Positions 25,150 through 34,335 of a stretch of 64,000 nucleotides of DNA are shown here, piece after piece. The notes under the pieces were generated by a model that ran no database searches, had not been told where the DNA came from, and was given only the letters and a program-made list of their open reading frames with translations. The first letter of the stretch is position 1. Each line of letters opens with the position of its first letter. Origin of the DNA: Lutimaribacter degradans (GTDB taxonomy: Bacteria; Pseudomonadota; Alphaproteobacteria; Rhodobacterales; Rhodobacteraceae); contig NZ_JAMQGO010000001.1 of assembly GCF_023703375.1 (NCBI RefSeq), positions 682,001-746,000 on the forward strand. The letters run 5' to 3'. The translations under genes and the position numbers were made by a program.

Positions 25150-26451
25150 TCATCCCCCGGCGATGATCTCCCCCATGGTCCGTGGATCGGCGTCGGCCTT
25201 GATGGTTTTCCATATCGTGGCCGCTTGCGCCGTGCCCAACAAGCTGGCAGCCTTGGTCTGCAGCTTTTCCTGTCGCGTGGCTATGGGCATGGGCGCATCA
25301 AGATCAAACGCGGCTGTCTGAACATCGGTATCCGTCTTTATGCTCACGTGGGCTTCGGTCTCGCGCAGGCTGTCATCTGCGGCCACGCTCACCTTGGTGC
25401 GCAGCGCCTGCACCTTTGCGTCGGCGCAAATTGCATCGCTGTAGCTATCAAGCCGCGCGGTATCGTGCCCCAGGATCTGCATTGCCAGCACCGTGGAATA
25501 GCTGAACTTCGCGCCCAGCCCGGTGTCGGGTGCTGTTTGGTTGCACACGGTCATCCAGCGCGGATGCGTGGTGACCTTGATGGCGCGCACCGCGTCATGC
25601 GCGATGGGCAGCAGCGTTGATTGCGCCTCAAGCGCGGCGTGCAATCCGTGGCAACAGGCGTGGAACTTATGGCTTATCGTTTCAAAAAACCAAGTCTTGC
25701 CAATGCCTTCCATCGCGTTGGTGATGTTTTCACCGGCATGTGTCGGCCCAAAGCCCTGTGCGGCCTCAAGTGCGTCGGGGTTGGCGACAAAACCCTTTGC
25801 CACAAGCTGTGCGGCTTCAACCCCGTTGGCGGCGGCCAGCCCGGCGTTGAAGGGTTTGCCCATCGTGCTGAACTGCGATTTCAGGCCGCTTGCGCGAGTG
25901 GCCAGCAGGCCCAGAACCATGGCCATATCCCCTGCCCCCAGGCCCATCAACCGCGCGGCGGCCAGACCTGCACCAAAGGCGCCGGCGGTTGCCGTCTGGT
26001 GAAACCCGGTCTGGTAGTGGGCGCGGCCCAGCCAGATCCCGACGCGGATCGAGGCCTCGATTCCCACAAGCGCGGCGTGAAGGAATTCGGCCCCAGATGC
26101 GCCGCGCGCCTGCGCCATGGCCAAGGCGGCCGGAAAGACGGCGACCGAGGGGTGCCCGATATGGGCGAAATGCGTGTCATCGTAATCAAGCGCGTGGCTG
26201 GTGGCGCCATTGGCCAACGCGGCCGCGCGCGCCGGCACGCGGGTTTGCGAGCCGAACAGGCTGGCCTGGGCTGTGCCCGCCTCTTCCAGCACCATGTCGC
26301 GGGTGATGCGCGCCACGGGCTCATCGCGGCCGGCAAGCCCCACGGCAACCCAGTCAAGCAGCGAAAGGCGAGTCATCAGCACGGCGTCAGGCGTGACTTC
26401 CTCGCTCTTGGAATTGCAAGCAAAGTCAGCCAGTTGTTGCGTGATATTCAT
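25150..26451 (-). CDS. MmgE/PrpD family protein
   Basis: A 433-aa protein of the MmgE/PrpD fold, which includes 2-methylcitrate dehydratase, cis-aconitate decarboxylase and iminodisuccinate epimerase. The signature ALDYDDTHFAHIGHPS (near residue 88) and the GFHQTATAGAFGAGLAAA region are present. No prpB or prpC lies nearby, so methylcitrate dehydratase activity is not implied. Its ATG overlaps the stop of the COQ10-type gene by 4 bp, so the two are co-translated. Confidence 0.87.
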   Translation of the reverse strand: MNITQQLADFACNSKSEEVTPDAVLMTRLSLLDWVAVGLAGRDEPVARITRDMVLEEAGTAQASLFGSQTRVPARAAALANGATSHALDYDDTHFAHIGHPSVAVFPAALAMAQARGASGAEFLHAALVGIEASIRVGIWLGRAHYQTGFHQTATAGAFGAGLAAARLMGLGAGDMAMVLGLLATRASGLKSQFSTMGKPFNAGLAAANGVEAAQLVAKGFVANPDALEAAQGFGPTHAGENITNAMEGIGKTWFFETISHKFHACCHGLHAALEAQSTLLPIAHDAVRAIKVTTHPRWMTVCNQTAPDTGLGAKFSYSTVLAMQILGHDTARLDSYSDAICADAKVQALRTKVSVAADDSLRETEAHVSIKTDTDVQTAAFDLDAPMPIATRQEKLQTKAASLLGTAQAATIWKTIKADADPRTMGEIIAGG

Positions 26452-26906
26452 GTTCGTCCCGTTCCGTAGAGGTCTTTTGCCCGTGTTTCGAAGGCGCGCA
26501 CGATCCGTTGCATCGCCTCGTAGAAAAACATCGTTGCCGCCCCTTGTAGCAGACGGTTGCGGAATTCGAAATCGACGAAAAACGACACATCAACACCACC
26601 CTCTACATCTTTGAATTCCCAATCGGATTTCATGTATTTGAAAGGGCCTTCCAGGTACTCGGTATGGATCTTCCTGTCCTGCGGCCATAACAGCACCCGA
26701 CTGCCGAAACGTTCGCGGAACACCTTGAACGAGATCACCAGGTCGGCCTCCATCACCTCGCTGCCATCGGCCTGCGGCGTGACGCTGCGCACCCGTGCGG
26801 CAGAGCACCAAGGCAAGAACTTTGGGTAAGCCGCCACATCGGCGACCAGGTCATACATCTGCTGCGCGGTGTAGGGCAGCGTGCGTGTCTCGGCGTGCGT
26901 CGGCAT
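26448..26906 (-). CDS. COQ10/RatA-type START-domain protein
   Basis: A 152-aa single-domain protein of the polyketide cyclase/START superfamily (COQ10, RatA). It begins [22 protein letters not shown] with YPKFLPWC, the typical COQ10 opening, and later has [10 protein letters not shown] and [11 protein letters not shown]. In alphaproteobacteria and mitochondria COQ10 binds ubiquinone and supports respiration; the toxin name RatA comes from E. coli and need not apply. It overlaps the MmgE/PrpD gene. The hpt gene is divergent from it. Confidence 0.88.
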   Translation of the reverse strand: MPTHAETRTLPYTAQQMYDLVADVAAYPKFLPWCSAARVRSVTPQADGSEVMEADLVISFKVFRERFGSRVLLWPQDRKIHTEYLEGPFKYMKSDWEFKDVEGGVDVSFFVDFEFRNRLLQGAATMFFYEAMQRIVRAFETRAKDLYGTGRT

Positions 26907-26978
26907 GGTGCCTCTTTTTGTCGTGACAGTGGGGCCTCATTTCGTATTGTGCGCGAGAAAAAGCAAGGGGGACCAAGG

Positions 26979-27521
26979 GTGCAGCGTCCATATGTCATCG
27001 ATACGATGATCTCGGCCAAGCAAATCGCGGCGCGGATCGAGGAATTGGCAAGGCAAATCGAGGCCGAGTTCGCGGATTCGGAAAAGCTGGTGGTCGTGGG
27101 GCTGCTACGCGGCTCTTTCGTTTTCATCGCCGACCTGGTGCGCGAACTGGACATGGGGGTCGAAGTCGATTTCCTCGAAGCGTCAAGCTATGGCAACGCA
27201 ATGGAATCAAGCCGCGAGGTCAAGATCCTGAAGGATCTGCGCGGCGCGATTGAAGGCCGCGATGTTCTGGTGGTCGAGGATATCGTCGATACCGGCCACA
27301 CGCTGCATCATGTCATCGGCCTGCTCAAGGCACGCAAGCCGCGCAAGCTGCGCAGCATCGCCCTGCTCGACAAGCCAACGCGGCGTGAAACACCCGTCAA
27401 GGCCGACTGGACCGGGTTCGAGATTCCGGATGAGTTCGTGGTGGGCTATGGCATCGACTATGCCCAGCGAAACCGCAACTTGCCCTATATCGGCAAGGTG
27501 CGCTTTACCGACGGGGGCTAA
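26979..27521 (+). CDS. hpt: Hypoxanthine phosphoribosyltransferase
   Basis: A 180-aa purine salvage enzyme making IMP (and possibly GMP) from the free base and PRPP. The PRPP-binding motif [12 protein letters not shown] is near residues 101-112, with the early GLLRGSFVF loop and the C-terminal [18 protein letters not shown] segment. GTG at 26979 is chosen because aggggga lies 7 bp upstream and the length then equals the family norm; a longer frame starting at 26895 overlaps the divergent COQ10 gene. Its stop overlaps the stop of the convergent Sel1 gene by 4 bp. Confidence 0.94.
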   Translation: MQRPYVIDTMISAKQIAARIEELARQIEAEFADSEKLVVVGLLRGSFVFIADLVRELDMGVEVDFLEASSYGNAMESSREVKILKDLRGAIEGRDVLVVEDIVDTGHTLHHVIGLLKARKPRKLRSIALLDKPTRRETPVKADWTGFEIPDEFVVGYGIDYAQRNRNLPYIGKVRFTDGG

Positions 27522-28426
27522 AAGGTCGCGGCGAGGCGCGCGCCCTCGTCACGTTGCTCTTGTGTCAGTTCATCGGCGAGTGTCTCGCACTGCTCGGCAT
27601 ATTGCGGGGCCACATCTTGCGGGGCGTTGCTGATGCCCCACAGGCAATAGGCATGGGCCAGCGGCGGGTCGGTCCAGTAGCCCTCGGTCTGTTGCATGAA
27701 CAGCGCAAGGTTCACGGCGGCACTGGCATCGCCCAGGTTCACCGCCTCTTGATACAGCGCGTAGGCAGCCATCGGGTCTGCAGGCCCGCCCTGCCCCAGT
27801 TCGTGCATCACGGCCAGTTGCGCCATGGCCGGGGCGTGGCCCATCTTTGCGGCACGGGCCAGAATGCCGCGCGCGCGGCTCTGGTCGCGGGTCACGCCCC
27901 TGCCCTCGGCATAAAGCCCGGCCAGCATCAGACCCGCCTCGGGCGCGCCAAGTTCAAGCCCGGTCAGCAAAAGCGCGGCGGCGGCCGCGGGGTTTGGTGG
28001 TTCATCCTGGCCATCCAGCATCATCTGCCCGCGTGCCACGAACGCGCGCGGCAGGCCCTGGCCCATCGCTTGCGTCAGCCAGCGGCGCGCGGTGTCGGGG
28101 TCGCGTGGCGCCCCATCGCGCCCGTCCAGCGCCAAGAGCGCCAGGGCCAGCTGCGCCGGGCCGTTTCCCTGTTCGGCTGCGCGACTGTACCAATCTTGCG
28201 CAAGGCGCGGGCTTTCGGCCTTGCCCTGCCCGTTGTCATAGGCCGTTCCCAGCAGCATCTGTGCCGTCGGGTCGCCGGCGCGGGCGGTCGGTTCGATCAC
28301 CCTGAGCGCGTCGTCAAAACGGCCCGCGGTGAAATCGGCCTGCGCCCGTGACAGCGCCTCGGGCGTGGCTTGCGCGAAGGCAGCGGGCGACAGGCATAGT
28401 AGCAGGGCAAGAAACGCGGCACGCAT
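27518..28426 (-). CDS. Sel1-repeat exported protein
   Basis: A 302-aa protein with a signal peptide ([15 protein letters not shown], cleavage near residue 19) and at least five Sel1-like TPR repeats between residues about 45 and 240, seen as recurring A-x-x-x-L-x-x-x-Y/H-E/D-x-G-x-G units. Sel1 repeats mediate protein contacts in the periplasm. ATG 28426 is chosen because it begins the signal peptide; the frame is open much further upstream but that part has no protein-like features. The 4-bp stop overlap with hpt is convergent. Its partner is unknown. Confidence 0.85.
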   Translation of the reverse strand: MRAAFLALLLCLSPAAFAQATPEALSRAQADFTAGRFDDALRVIEPTARAGDPTAQMLLGTAYDNGQGKAESPRLAQDWYSRAAEQGNGPAQLALALLALDGRDGAPRDPDTARRWLTQAMGQGLPRAFVARGQMMLDGQDEPPNPAAAAALLLTGLELGAPEAGLMLAGLYAEGRGVTRDQSRARGILARAAKMGHAPAMAQLAVMHELGQGGPADPMAAYALYQEAVNLGDASAAVNLALFMQQTEGYWTDPPLAHAYCLWGISNAPQDVAPQYAEQCETLADELTQEQRDEGARLAATF

Positions 28427-28501
28427 GGTTTGTTGATCCCGTAAGCAGACATGTGAAACACTACAATAATCGAAAGCCCCGACAAGACGGAGCCGTTCAA
28501 A

Positions 28502-28681
28502 ATGGTCAACCCGTTTCTGCGCATGGCACATTGGGTGCGCCATCCGCCCAGCCCCGGACGGGTCAAGCTGGTGCTGGCCGTCGTGGCGCTGTGTCTGCTG
28601 CTTGCCGCGATCGAGTGGATTTTCGGCTGGCCCGAGGCGCTGACGCTCGAAGATGGCGGTCGCGGACGGTTCGTGCGGTAA
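28502..28681 (+). CDS. 59-aa single-pass membrane protein
   Basis: A short frame with a positively charged N-terminal part (MVNPFLRMAHWVRHPP), one transmembrane helix of about 20 residues (VKLVLAVVALCLLLAAIEW) and a charged C-terminal tail ending RGRFVR. acggag lies about 10 bp before the ATG. Codon use is like that of the neighbours. I recall similar short proteins as conserved hypotheticals in Rhodobacteraceae. It sits 97 bp before the cytochrome c' gene and is divergent from the Sel1 gene. Function unknown. Confidence 0.75.
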   Translation: MVNPFLRMAHWVRHPPSPGRVKLVLAVVALCLLLAAIEWIFGWPEALTLEDGGRGRFVR

Positions 28682-28778
28682 ACGCTCACGATTTCGTGAC
28701 GTTGCCATCGCGTCATATGAAATTGAAACATCGCTGCTAAACTCAACCCAAGCGTTTGGATAACAAGGGAGCGTTTTA

Positions 28779-29234
28779 ATGAAAAAGATAGCACTTGCGG
28801 GCGTTGTTGCCTGCCTCGCCGCCAGCCCGGTTCTGGCACAGGATTTCTCGGCGCAACTCAAGGCGCGCCAGGGCCAGTTTCGCATCATGGCGTTGAACCT
28901 TGGAATCCTGGGCGACATGGCCCAGGGCAAGACGGACTACAACGCGGAGGCAGCGCAATCGGCAGCGGATACGCTGGTGGCTGTGTCGATGATCCAGCAG
29001 GGCCCGCACTGGCCCGAGGGATCGGATAATTTCAGCATCGATGGCACCCGCGCGCAGCCTTCCATCTGGGAAGATCACGACGATTTCCTGGGTAAATGGG
29101 CCGATTTCGGCGAGGCGGCCAAGGTGATGCAAGCCGCTGCCGCTGACGGGCAAGAGGCGTTGGGCCCGGCAATGGGCCAGATCGGCGGCACCTGCAAGGC
29201 GTGTCATGACAATCACCGCGCCCCTGAGGGCTGA
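28779..29234 (+). CDS. Cytochrome c'
   Basis: A 151-aa periplasmic monohaem cytochrome. A signal peptide ends at SPVLAQ (about residue 20), and the single haem site CKACH lies near the C-terminus (GGTCKACHDNHR), the hallmark of the four-helix cytochrome c' family. In the family the haem is usually five-coordinate and binds NO, which may protect against nitrosative stress. aaggga lies 8 bp before the start. The di-haem cytochrome gene follows 3 bp after the stop. Confidence 0.93.
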   Translation: MKKIALAGVVACLAASPVLAQDFSAQLKARQGQFRIMALNLGILGDMAQGKTDYNAEAAQSAADTLVAVSMIQQGPHWPEGSDNFSIDGTRAQPSIWEDHDDFLGKWADFGEAAKVMQAAAADGQEALGPAMGQIGGTCKACHDNHRAPEG

Positions 29235-29237
29235 TAC

Positions 29238-30110
29238 GTGCGCCGTATCGTGACGATTCTGGCGGTGCTGGGCCTGTGCGGGCTTGGCGCCGCCTGGCTT
29301 ATCACGGCGCCCGACACGCTGCGCGATGACGCGATGGCCGAGTTGACGGGCGATGCCGCGCGTGGCGAGGCCGTGTTCTGGGCGGCGGGCTGTGCCTCGT
29401 GCCACAGCGCCCCCGAGGGCGACGACCCGCTGGTTCTGGCCGGCGGGCAGGCCTTCGAAAGCGATTTCGGCACTTTCTACGCGCCCAACATCTCGTCCGA
29501 CCCGCAGCACGGTATCGGCAATTGGTCGGACATCGAGATTGCCAACGCTGTCATGCGCGGCACCTCTCCTGATGGGGCGCACTACTATCCGGCCTTTCCC
29601 TACGTGGGATATGCAAGGTTGGAACCACAAGACATGGCCGATTTGGCGGCGTTCCTGCGCAGCGTTCCGGCCGATGCCACGCCGAGCCGGCCGCATGACG
29701 TGGCGTTTCCGTTCAGCATTCGCCGCGCCGTTGGCGCCTGGAAGGTGCTTTACGGCTCCCCCGATTGGGTCATGAGCGACCCCGCCGGCGGAGAACTGGC
29801 GCGCGGGCGCTACCTGGTCGAGGTGCTGGGCCATTGCGGCGAATGTCACACGCCGCGTGATGCCCTTGGCGGGTTGGACCGCGATCAATGGTTGCGGGGT
29901 GCGCCGAACCCGTCGGGCAAGGGCCGCATCCCCGGCATCACGCCCGACCAACTGGATTGGAGCGCGTCCGACATCGCCTATTACCTGGAAAGCGGGTTTA
30001 CCCCCGATTACGACAGCGCGGGTGGGTCCATGGCCAAGGTCGTTACCAGCTTTTCCAAGCTGACAGGCGAAGACCGCGCCGCCGTTGCCGCTTATCTCAA
30101 GGCGCTATAG
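29238..30110 (+). CDS. Di-haem c-type cytochrome
   Basis: A 290-aa exported or membrane-anchored protein with an N-terminal hydrophobic helix (about 5-22) and two haem-binding sites, CASCH near residue 52 and CGECH near residue 200, in two class I cytochrome c domains. It resembles the cytochrome subunits of alcohol or gluconate dehydrogenases (YAPNISSDPQHGIGNWSD). It starts with GTG 3 bp after the cytochrome c' stop, so the two are co-transcribed and may exchange electrons. No dehydrogenase partner is adjacent. The last 6 bp overlap the convergent TPR gene. Confidence 0.88.
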   Translation: MRRIVTILAVLGLCGLGAAWLITAPDTLRDDAMAELTGDAARGEAVFWAAGCASCHSAPEGDDPLVLAGGQAFESDFGTFYAPNISSDPQHGIGNWSDIEIANAVMRGTSPDGAHYYPAFPYVGYARLEPQDMADLAAFLRSVPADATPSRPHDVAFPFSIRRAVGAWKVLYGSPDWVMSDPAGGELARGRYLVEVLGHCGECHTPRDALGGLDRDQWLRGAPNPSGKGRIPGITPDQLDWSASDIAYYLESGFTPDYDSAGGSMAKVVTSFSKLTGEDRAAVAAYLKAL

Positions 30111-31379
30111 ACCGGCCACCGCGCGGCCCGTATCGGTCAGCGGGCGGCGCAGGGCCAGCAACCGCTGTGCCTCGGCGCCCTTGCCCTGCCGGATCAGGGC
30201 CGTCAGCAAAGTATAATCCAGCATGTCGCGCTGTGCCCGGCTGCCGCCAAGCCGCGCGTGGTCGTAAAGCACCGGCACGATCGCCGCCTCGGCCCCGGCC
30301 CAATCTTGCACGGCCATCGCGTGAAAGGCCCGCGCGCAGGGCGCCACCAGGTCGGCCGCCGGGCCCTTGGCGCCTTCGATGATGCGGTGCAAAGGAGCCT
30401 CGCGCCCGGCCATCGCATGGGCCAGCGCGGCGTGAATATCGGCAAAACCCAGCGCCGGGTCGGGAAAACAACGCGCGGCGTAATCCGACACCTGCGCCCA
30501 TCGTTCCGGGCAAACCGCCACGCCCGCCATCTCGGCCCGCCACAGCAGCGCGGCAAGGTCGGTCATCAGGTTCAGCGGCGGCACCTCGTCGCGCGCGGGC
30601 GCAAGATCGCGGTCGGCCACGGCCCACATGCCCTCGACATCGCCCGCCGCCAGCGACCACAGCGCGATGTGCCAGGCGTTGTGCCCGTGCATCAGCCCGG
30701 AACGGTCATAATCGGCCATCCAGCCCGACAGGTAATCGCGCCCGGCCCGGGTCTGCCCAGCCTCGTAGAACAGGTGCGCGCGCACATGCGCGCCATGGCC
30801 CGAGCGCGGGCGTTGCGCCATCGCCGCCTCGATCACCGGCTCTGCCTCGTTCAGCTGGCCCACCTCGATGCGGGCAAAGGCCAGTTGCCCCAGGAACCAC
30901 CCGTCCTGGCCATAGGCGGGGGCCAGTTGCTCGGCCATGGCCAGGTGTTCGGCCTCGCGCCCCGGCGCGCCGGAGAATCCGATCAGGGAAAAGACGCCGA
31001 GGCAGCTTTGCGCGACCAGCGGATCGCGGGGATAGTCCAGCAGGTAGGCCCGCGCGGCCTTGTATCCTTTTGCCACACGGCCCGACAGAAGGTTGTCGAA
31101 GATTGCCAGATGCGCGGCGGCCTGGGCCGGCAGCCCCTGCCCCGTCGCGCGGGCCCGTTCAATGCTGGCCAGGGCCTCGTCCATCCGGGCGAATACCTGC
31201 GCGTTGCGCGCCTTGAGCACCCAGGCCAGGGCGAAACCGGGATCGGCCGCAAGCGCGCGATCGAGCGCCGCCTCGGCACCCGGCAAGGCATCGAGATACA
31301 GCACAAGCGCCTCGTTATAGGCGTCGGCGGCCTGGGCGCTTTGGGTGTGGAGCGGGTTGCCGTAAGGGTCTTTGTGCAT
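30105..31379 (-). CDS. Tetratricopeptide-repeat protein, TTC38-like
   Basis: A 424-aa soluble protein built of helical repeats. The opening KDPYGNPL and the spacing of the helical pairs, plus HGHNAWHIALWSLAAGD in the middle, match the TTC38 family found in bacteria and animals. No signal peptide or enzyme motif is visible. Function unknown. It follows lipA by 50 bp on the same strand with a short inverted repeat between, and converges on the di-haem cytochrome gene with a 6-bp overlap. Confidence 0.8.
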   Translation of the reverse strand: MHKDPYGNPLHTQSAQAADAYNEALVLYLDALPGAEAALDRALAADPGFALAWVLKARNAQVFARMDEALASIERARATGQGLPAQAAAHLAIFDNLLSGRVAKGYKAARAYLLDYPRDPLVAQSCLGVFSLIGFSGAPGREAEHLAMAEQLAPAYGQDGWFLGQLAFARIEVGQLNEAEPVIEAAMAQRPRSGHGAHVRAHLFYEAGQTRAGRDYLSGWMADYDRSGLMHGHNAWHIALWSLAAGDVEGMWAVADRDLAPARDEVPPLNLMTDLAALLWRAEMAGVAVCPERWAQVSDYAARCFPDPALGFADIHAALAHAMAGREAPLHRIIEGAKGPAADLVAPCARAFHAMAVQDWAGAEAAIVPVLYDHARLGGSRAQRDMLDYTLLTALIRQGKGAEAQRLLALRRPLTDTGRAVAGL

Positions 31380-31396
31380 TGTCTTGCCTGTCGTAT

Positions 31397-31418
31397 GGGT
31401 GGGCTGTCGCGCCCACCC
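31397..31418. repeat. GGGTGGGC inverted repeat between lipA and the TPR gene
   Basis: GGGTGGGC (31397-31404) and GCCCACCC (31411-31418) form an 8-bp stem with a 6-nt loop. No T-run follows on either strand. Hairpins of this GTGGGC type are common dispersed intergenic elements in alphaproteobacteria; only one copy is present here. Confidence 0.55.
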
Positions 31419-31429
31419 TACGGTGCAAG

Positions 31430-32380
31430 CTATGCCTCGCCCAGCCTTTTCAGGCGGTTTTCACGCAGCCGCGCGAAATCGTCGCCCGCGTGGTAGGACG
31501 AGCGCGTCAGCGGCGTGGCGGACACCATCAGAAAGCCCTTGCCATAGGCCGCTTTTTCGTAGGCGGCGAATTCCTCGGGTGTCACGAAACGGTCGACAGC
31601 GTGGTGCTTGGGCGTGGGTTGCAGATACTGACCAATGGTCAGGAAATCGATATCCGCGGCGCGCATGTCATCCATAACCTGGTGCACAGATTGCTTGTCT
31701 TCACCCAGGCCCACCATGATGCCCGATTTGGTGAACATCGCCGGGTCAAGCTCCTTGACCCTTTGCAGCAGGCGCAGGCTGTGGAAATAGCGCGCGCCGG
31801 GTCGCACGCTGGGGTAAAGCCCCGGCACGGTTTCAAGGTTGTGGTTGAACACGTCGGGTTTCGCCGCCACCACGGTTTCCAGCGATCCGGGCCAGGACTT
31901 CAGGAAATCCGGCGTCAGGATCTCGATCGTGGTGTCGGGGCTGCGCTTGCGGATCGCGCGGATCGTCATCGCGAAATGCTCGGCCCCGCCATCGTCAAGA
32001 TCGTCACGATCGACCGAGGTGATCACAACGTGGTTGAGTCCGAGTTTCTGCACGGCGTCGGCCACGCGGCCGGGTTCGAACACGTCCAGCTCTTCGGGGC
32101 GTCCGGTCGCGATGTTGCAGAAAGTGCAACCGCGCGTGCAGATGTCGCCCATGATCATCATGGTGGCGTGCCCTTGGCTCCAGCATTCGCCGGCGTTGGG
32201 GCACCCGGCCTCTTCGCAGACGGTGACCAGCTTGTGCTCGCGCATGATCTTGTGGGTCTTGCGATAGCCATCCGATGTGGGGGCCTTGACGCGAATCCAA
32301 TCGGGCTTGCGCGGTTGGGCATTGTCGGGGCGATGCGCCTTTTCGGGGTGGCGCTGTTCGGGAATTTTCAGATCGCGCAC
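31430..32380 (-). CDS. lipA: Lipoyl synthase
   Basis: A 316-aa radical SAM enzyme that inserts two sulfurs into octanoyl chains on lipoyl domains of 2-oxoacid dehydrogenases and the glycine cleavage system. It has both iron-sulfur sites: the auxiliary [12 protein letters not shown] near residues 55-66 and the radical [11 protein letters not shown] near 81-88. [15 protein letters not shown] and the C-terminal RSSYHAG are also typical. Length is complete. Confidence 0.97.
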   Translation of the reverse strand: MRDLKIPEQRHPEKAHRPDNAQPRKPDWIRVKAPTSDGYRKTHKIMREHKLVTVCEEAGCPNAGECWSQGHATMMIMGDICTRGCTFCNIATGRPEELDVFEPGRVADAVQKLGLNHVVITSVDRDDLDDGGAEHFAMTIRAIRKRSPDTTIEILTPDFLKSWPGSLETVVAAKPDVFNHNLETVPGLYPSVRPGARYFHSLRLLQRVKELDPAMFTKSGIMVGLGEDKQSVHQVMDDMRAADIDFLTIGQYLQPTPKHHAVDRFVTPEEFAAYEKAAYGKGFLMVSATPLTRSSYHAGDDFARLRENRLKRLGEA

Positions 32381-32647
32381 GGGCGGTGTGTCCTGTCGGC
32401 TGTGATACTGGGCACACTATAGGGTTACCCAAGGCGAATGGCCAGTCCGCAGGGGATGATGTGATCGGCCCCAAGCCCGCCCTACTTATTTCATCTTGGC
32501 GTGCTACCATTACATCGTGGCGGGATGGTACGGTGCGGTAAGTTTGTTAAAAAGTATCCCGCCCGCCATGGCGGCACCGGCTGTTTTCATTGCGCTGGCC
32601 CGCGGTCTGCGTATGGTGCCGGCCAAGCCACGCAGCCGGAGACCCTC

Positions 32648-33373
32648 ATGGATTGGCAAAGTCATCGCCGCGATGCGCACAAGTTGGGGCGCACGCAGGA
32701 ATTTCTCAAGCAGATCGTCTACGGTGGCAATGACGGCATCGTGACCACCTTTGCCATCGTGGCCGGGTTTGCCGGCGCCGCCGCCGACGGAGTCGCGCAG
32801 ATCGGCGGGCTGGCGGTGCTGGTTTTCGGGTTGGCCAACCTCTTTGCCGATGCCGTCAGCATGGGGCTGGGCGAATTTCTGTCGGCACGCAGCCAGGGCG
32901 ATCTTTACCGGTCGCGCCGTGACAGCGAACTGAGCGAGATTGCCCGCAACCCCGAGCAGGAACGCACCGAGCTGTTCGAAATCCTGCGCCAGCGCGGCCT
33001 GTCCCCCGGCGAGGCCGACTCTACCGCGCAGGTTCTTGCACGGCATCCCGATTTCATGGCGGACCTGATGATGACCTACGAATTCGGTATGTCCGACCCC
33101 GACGAGGAAAGCCCGGCGCTGAACGGGCTGTTCACCTTCGGCAGTTTCGTCATCTTCGGCGCCGTGCCACTGGTGCCCTATTTCCTGTTCGATCCGACCG
33201 ACCGGACCTTTGTGCTGTCGGTCCTTTCCACAGGGATGGCGCTCGTGGCGCTTGGTCTGCTGCGCTGGAACGCCACGGGCGAACGGGTGACGCGGTGCGT
33301 GGGCGAAACCGTGCTGGTCGGCACGATCTGTGCGGTGGTCGCCTTTGCCGTGGGCTGGATCGTCGGAGGGTGA
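32648..33373 (+). CDS. VIT1/CCC1 family transporter
   Basis: A 241-aa inner-membrane protein with about five helices. The N-terminal signature YGGNDGIVTTFAIVAGFAGA and the following FADAVSMGLGEFLSARSQ match VIT1/CCC1 iron/manganese transporters, including the charged membrane-flanking helix with EQERTELFEIL. Such proteins move ferrous iron or manganese across membranes. ATG 32648 is preferred over an earlier in-frame start that adds 49 residues without family resemblance. TfoX-domain gene starts 3 bp after the stop. Confidence 0.88.
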   Translation: MDWQSHRRDAHKLGRTQEFLKQIVYGGNDGIVTTFAIVAGFAGAAADGVAQIGGLAVLVFGLANLFADAVSMGLGEFLSARSQGDLYRSRRDSELSEIARNPEQERTELFEILRQRGLSPGEADSTAQVLARHPDFMADLMMTYEFGMSDPDEESPALNGLFTFGSFVIFGAVPLVPYFLFDPTDRTFVLSVLSTGMALVALGLLRWNATGERVTRCVGETVLVGTICAVVAFAVGWIVGG

Positions 33374-33376
33374 CGG

Positions 33377-33736
33377 ATGGCCGCGCCGGTATCGTCGATC
33401 CGTAACCTTGGCCCCGCCTTCGAGGCCGAATGCACCCGCGCTGGCATTTTGTCGGCGGATGGGTTGCGTGCATTGGGGGCCGATGCGGCCTATGCACGGC
33501 TATTGGCCGCAGGGACGCGGCCGCATTTCATCGGTTACTACGTTCTTGTGATGGCATTGCAGGGCCGCCCCTGGAACGATTGCAAGGGCGCTGAAAAGGC
33601 CGCGCTTCGGGCGCGGTTCGACGCGCTGAAAGCGCAGTCCGCCGCGCCAGAAGATGGAAGCCTGCCGCATGAGCTGGCGGTTTTCCTGGAAACCCACGGA
33701 ATGCGCAAACAGGGGCCGGATAGCGGTATCTCGTGA
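33377..33736 (+). CDS. TfoX C-terminal domain protein
   Basis: A 119-aa protein with the TfoX/Sxy C-terminal domain: the start SIRNLGPAFEAECTRAGI, ADGLRALGADAAYARLL, and FIGYYVLVMALQGRPWND. The N-terminal half of classical TfoX competence regulators is missing, as in many alphaproteobacterial stand-alone versions. The fold contains a helix-hairpin-helix-like element. A role in transformation is not shown. It shares a transcript with the VIT1-type gene. A bidirectional terminator follows. Confidence 0.85.
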   Translation: MAAPVSSIRNLGPAFEAECTRAGILSADGLRALGADAAYARLLAAGTRPHFIGYYVLVMALQGRPWNDCKGAEKAALRARFDALKAQSAAPEDGSLPHELAVFLETHGMRKQGPDSGIS

Positions 33737-33746
33737 TGAGACCATG

Positions 33747-33780
33747 AAAAAAAGCCGCCGCCCGTCACCGGGCAGCGGCT
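33747..33780 (-). terminator. Terminator between ndk and the TfoX gene
   Basis: The arms at 33753-33764 and 33769-33780 pair with one mismatch around loop TCAC. Seven A residues on the + strand (33747-33753) give a T-run for the minus-strand ndk transcript. On the + strand TTGTCTTTT follows, so it may also stop the TfoX transcript. Confidence 0.88.
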
Positions 33781-33807
33781 TGTCTTTTCGCGTCGGGATC
33801 GGTGGGT

Positions 33808-34230
33808 TCAGCCCACCAGTTCGAGGCCCGAGAAGAAATAGGCGATCTCGACCTTCGCGGTGTCTTCGCCGTCCGAACCATGAACCGAATTTTCGCCGAT
33901 CGACAGGGCGAATTCCTTGCGGATGGTGCCTTCGGCGGCTTCTTCGGGGTTGGTGGCGCCCATCACTTCGCGGTTCTTGGCAATCGCGTCTTCGCCTTCC
34001 AGAACCTGCACCACGATCGGGCCCGAGGCCATGAATTCGCACAGCTCGTCATAGAACGGGCGTTCCTTGTGCACTTCGTAGAAAACGCCGGCCTGCGCCT
34101 TGGTCAGGTGGATGCGCTTTTGCGCGATGATGCGCAGGCCCGCGGCTTCCAGCTTGGCGTTGATTGCGCCGGTCAGGCTGCGCTTGGTGGCGTCGGGCTT
34201 GATGATGGAAAAGGTGCGTTGAATGGCCAT
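33808..34230 (-). CDS. ndk: Nucleoside diphosphate kinase
   Basis: A 140-aa enzyme that balances nucleoside triphosphate pools by a phospho-histidine relay. The start [16 protein letters not shown] and the active-site His in NSVHGSD near residue 117 are standard. ATG 34230 is chosen; an upstream in-frame start would add 12 residues not found in the family. The terminator at 33747-33780 ends the transcript. Confidence 0.97.
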   Translation of the reverse strand: MAIQRTFSIIKPDATKRSLTGAINAKLEAAGLRIIAQKRIHLTKAQAGVFYEVHKERPFYDELCEFMASGPIVVQVLEGEDAIAKNREVMGATNPEEAAEGTIRKEFALSIGENSVHGSDGEDTAKVEIAYFFSGLELVG

Positions 34231-34335
34231 TTTCGGTTGTCCTGTGATTTCGGCGGACGGCCCCATGCCGCGCGCCCCTGTTTGATCGAGCCGGGCCTTA
34301 ACATGGCTGCCATGCCTTGAAAAGGCGCTATCGGT

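Noticed and set aside
31397..31418. Terminator for lipA
   Set aside because: The stem is good but no T-run follows on the minus strand, so it is listed as a repeat instead.
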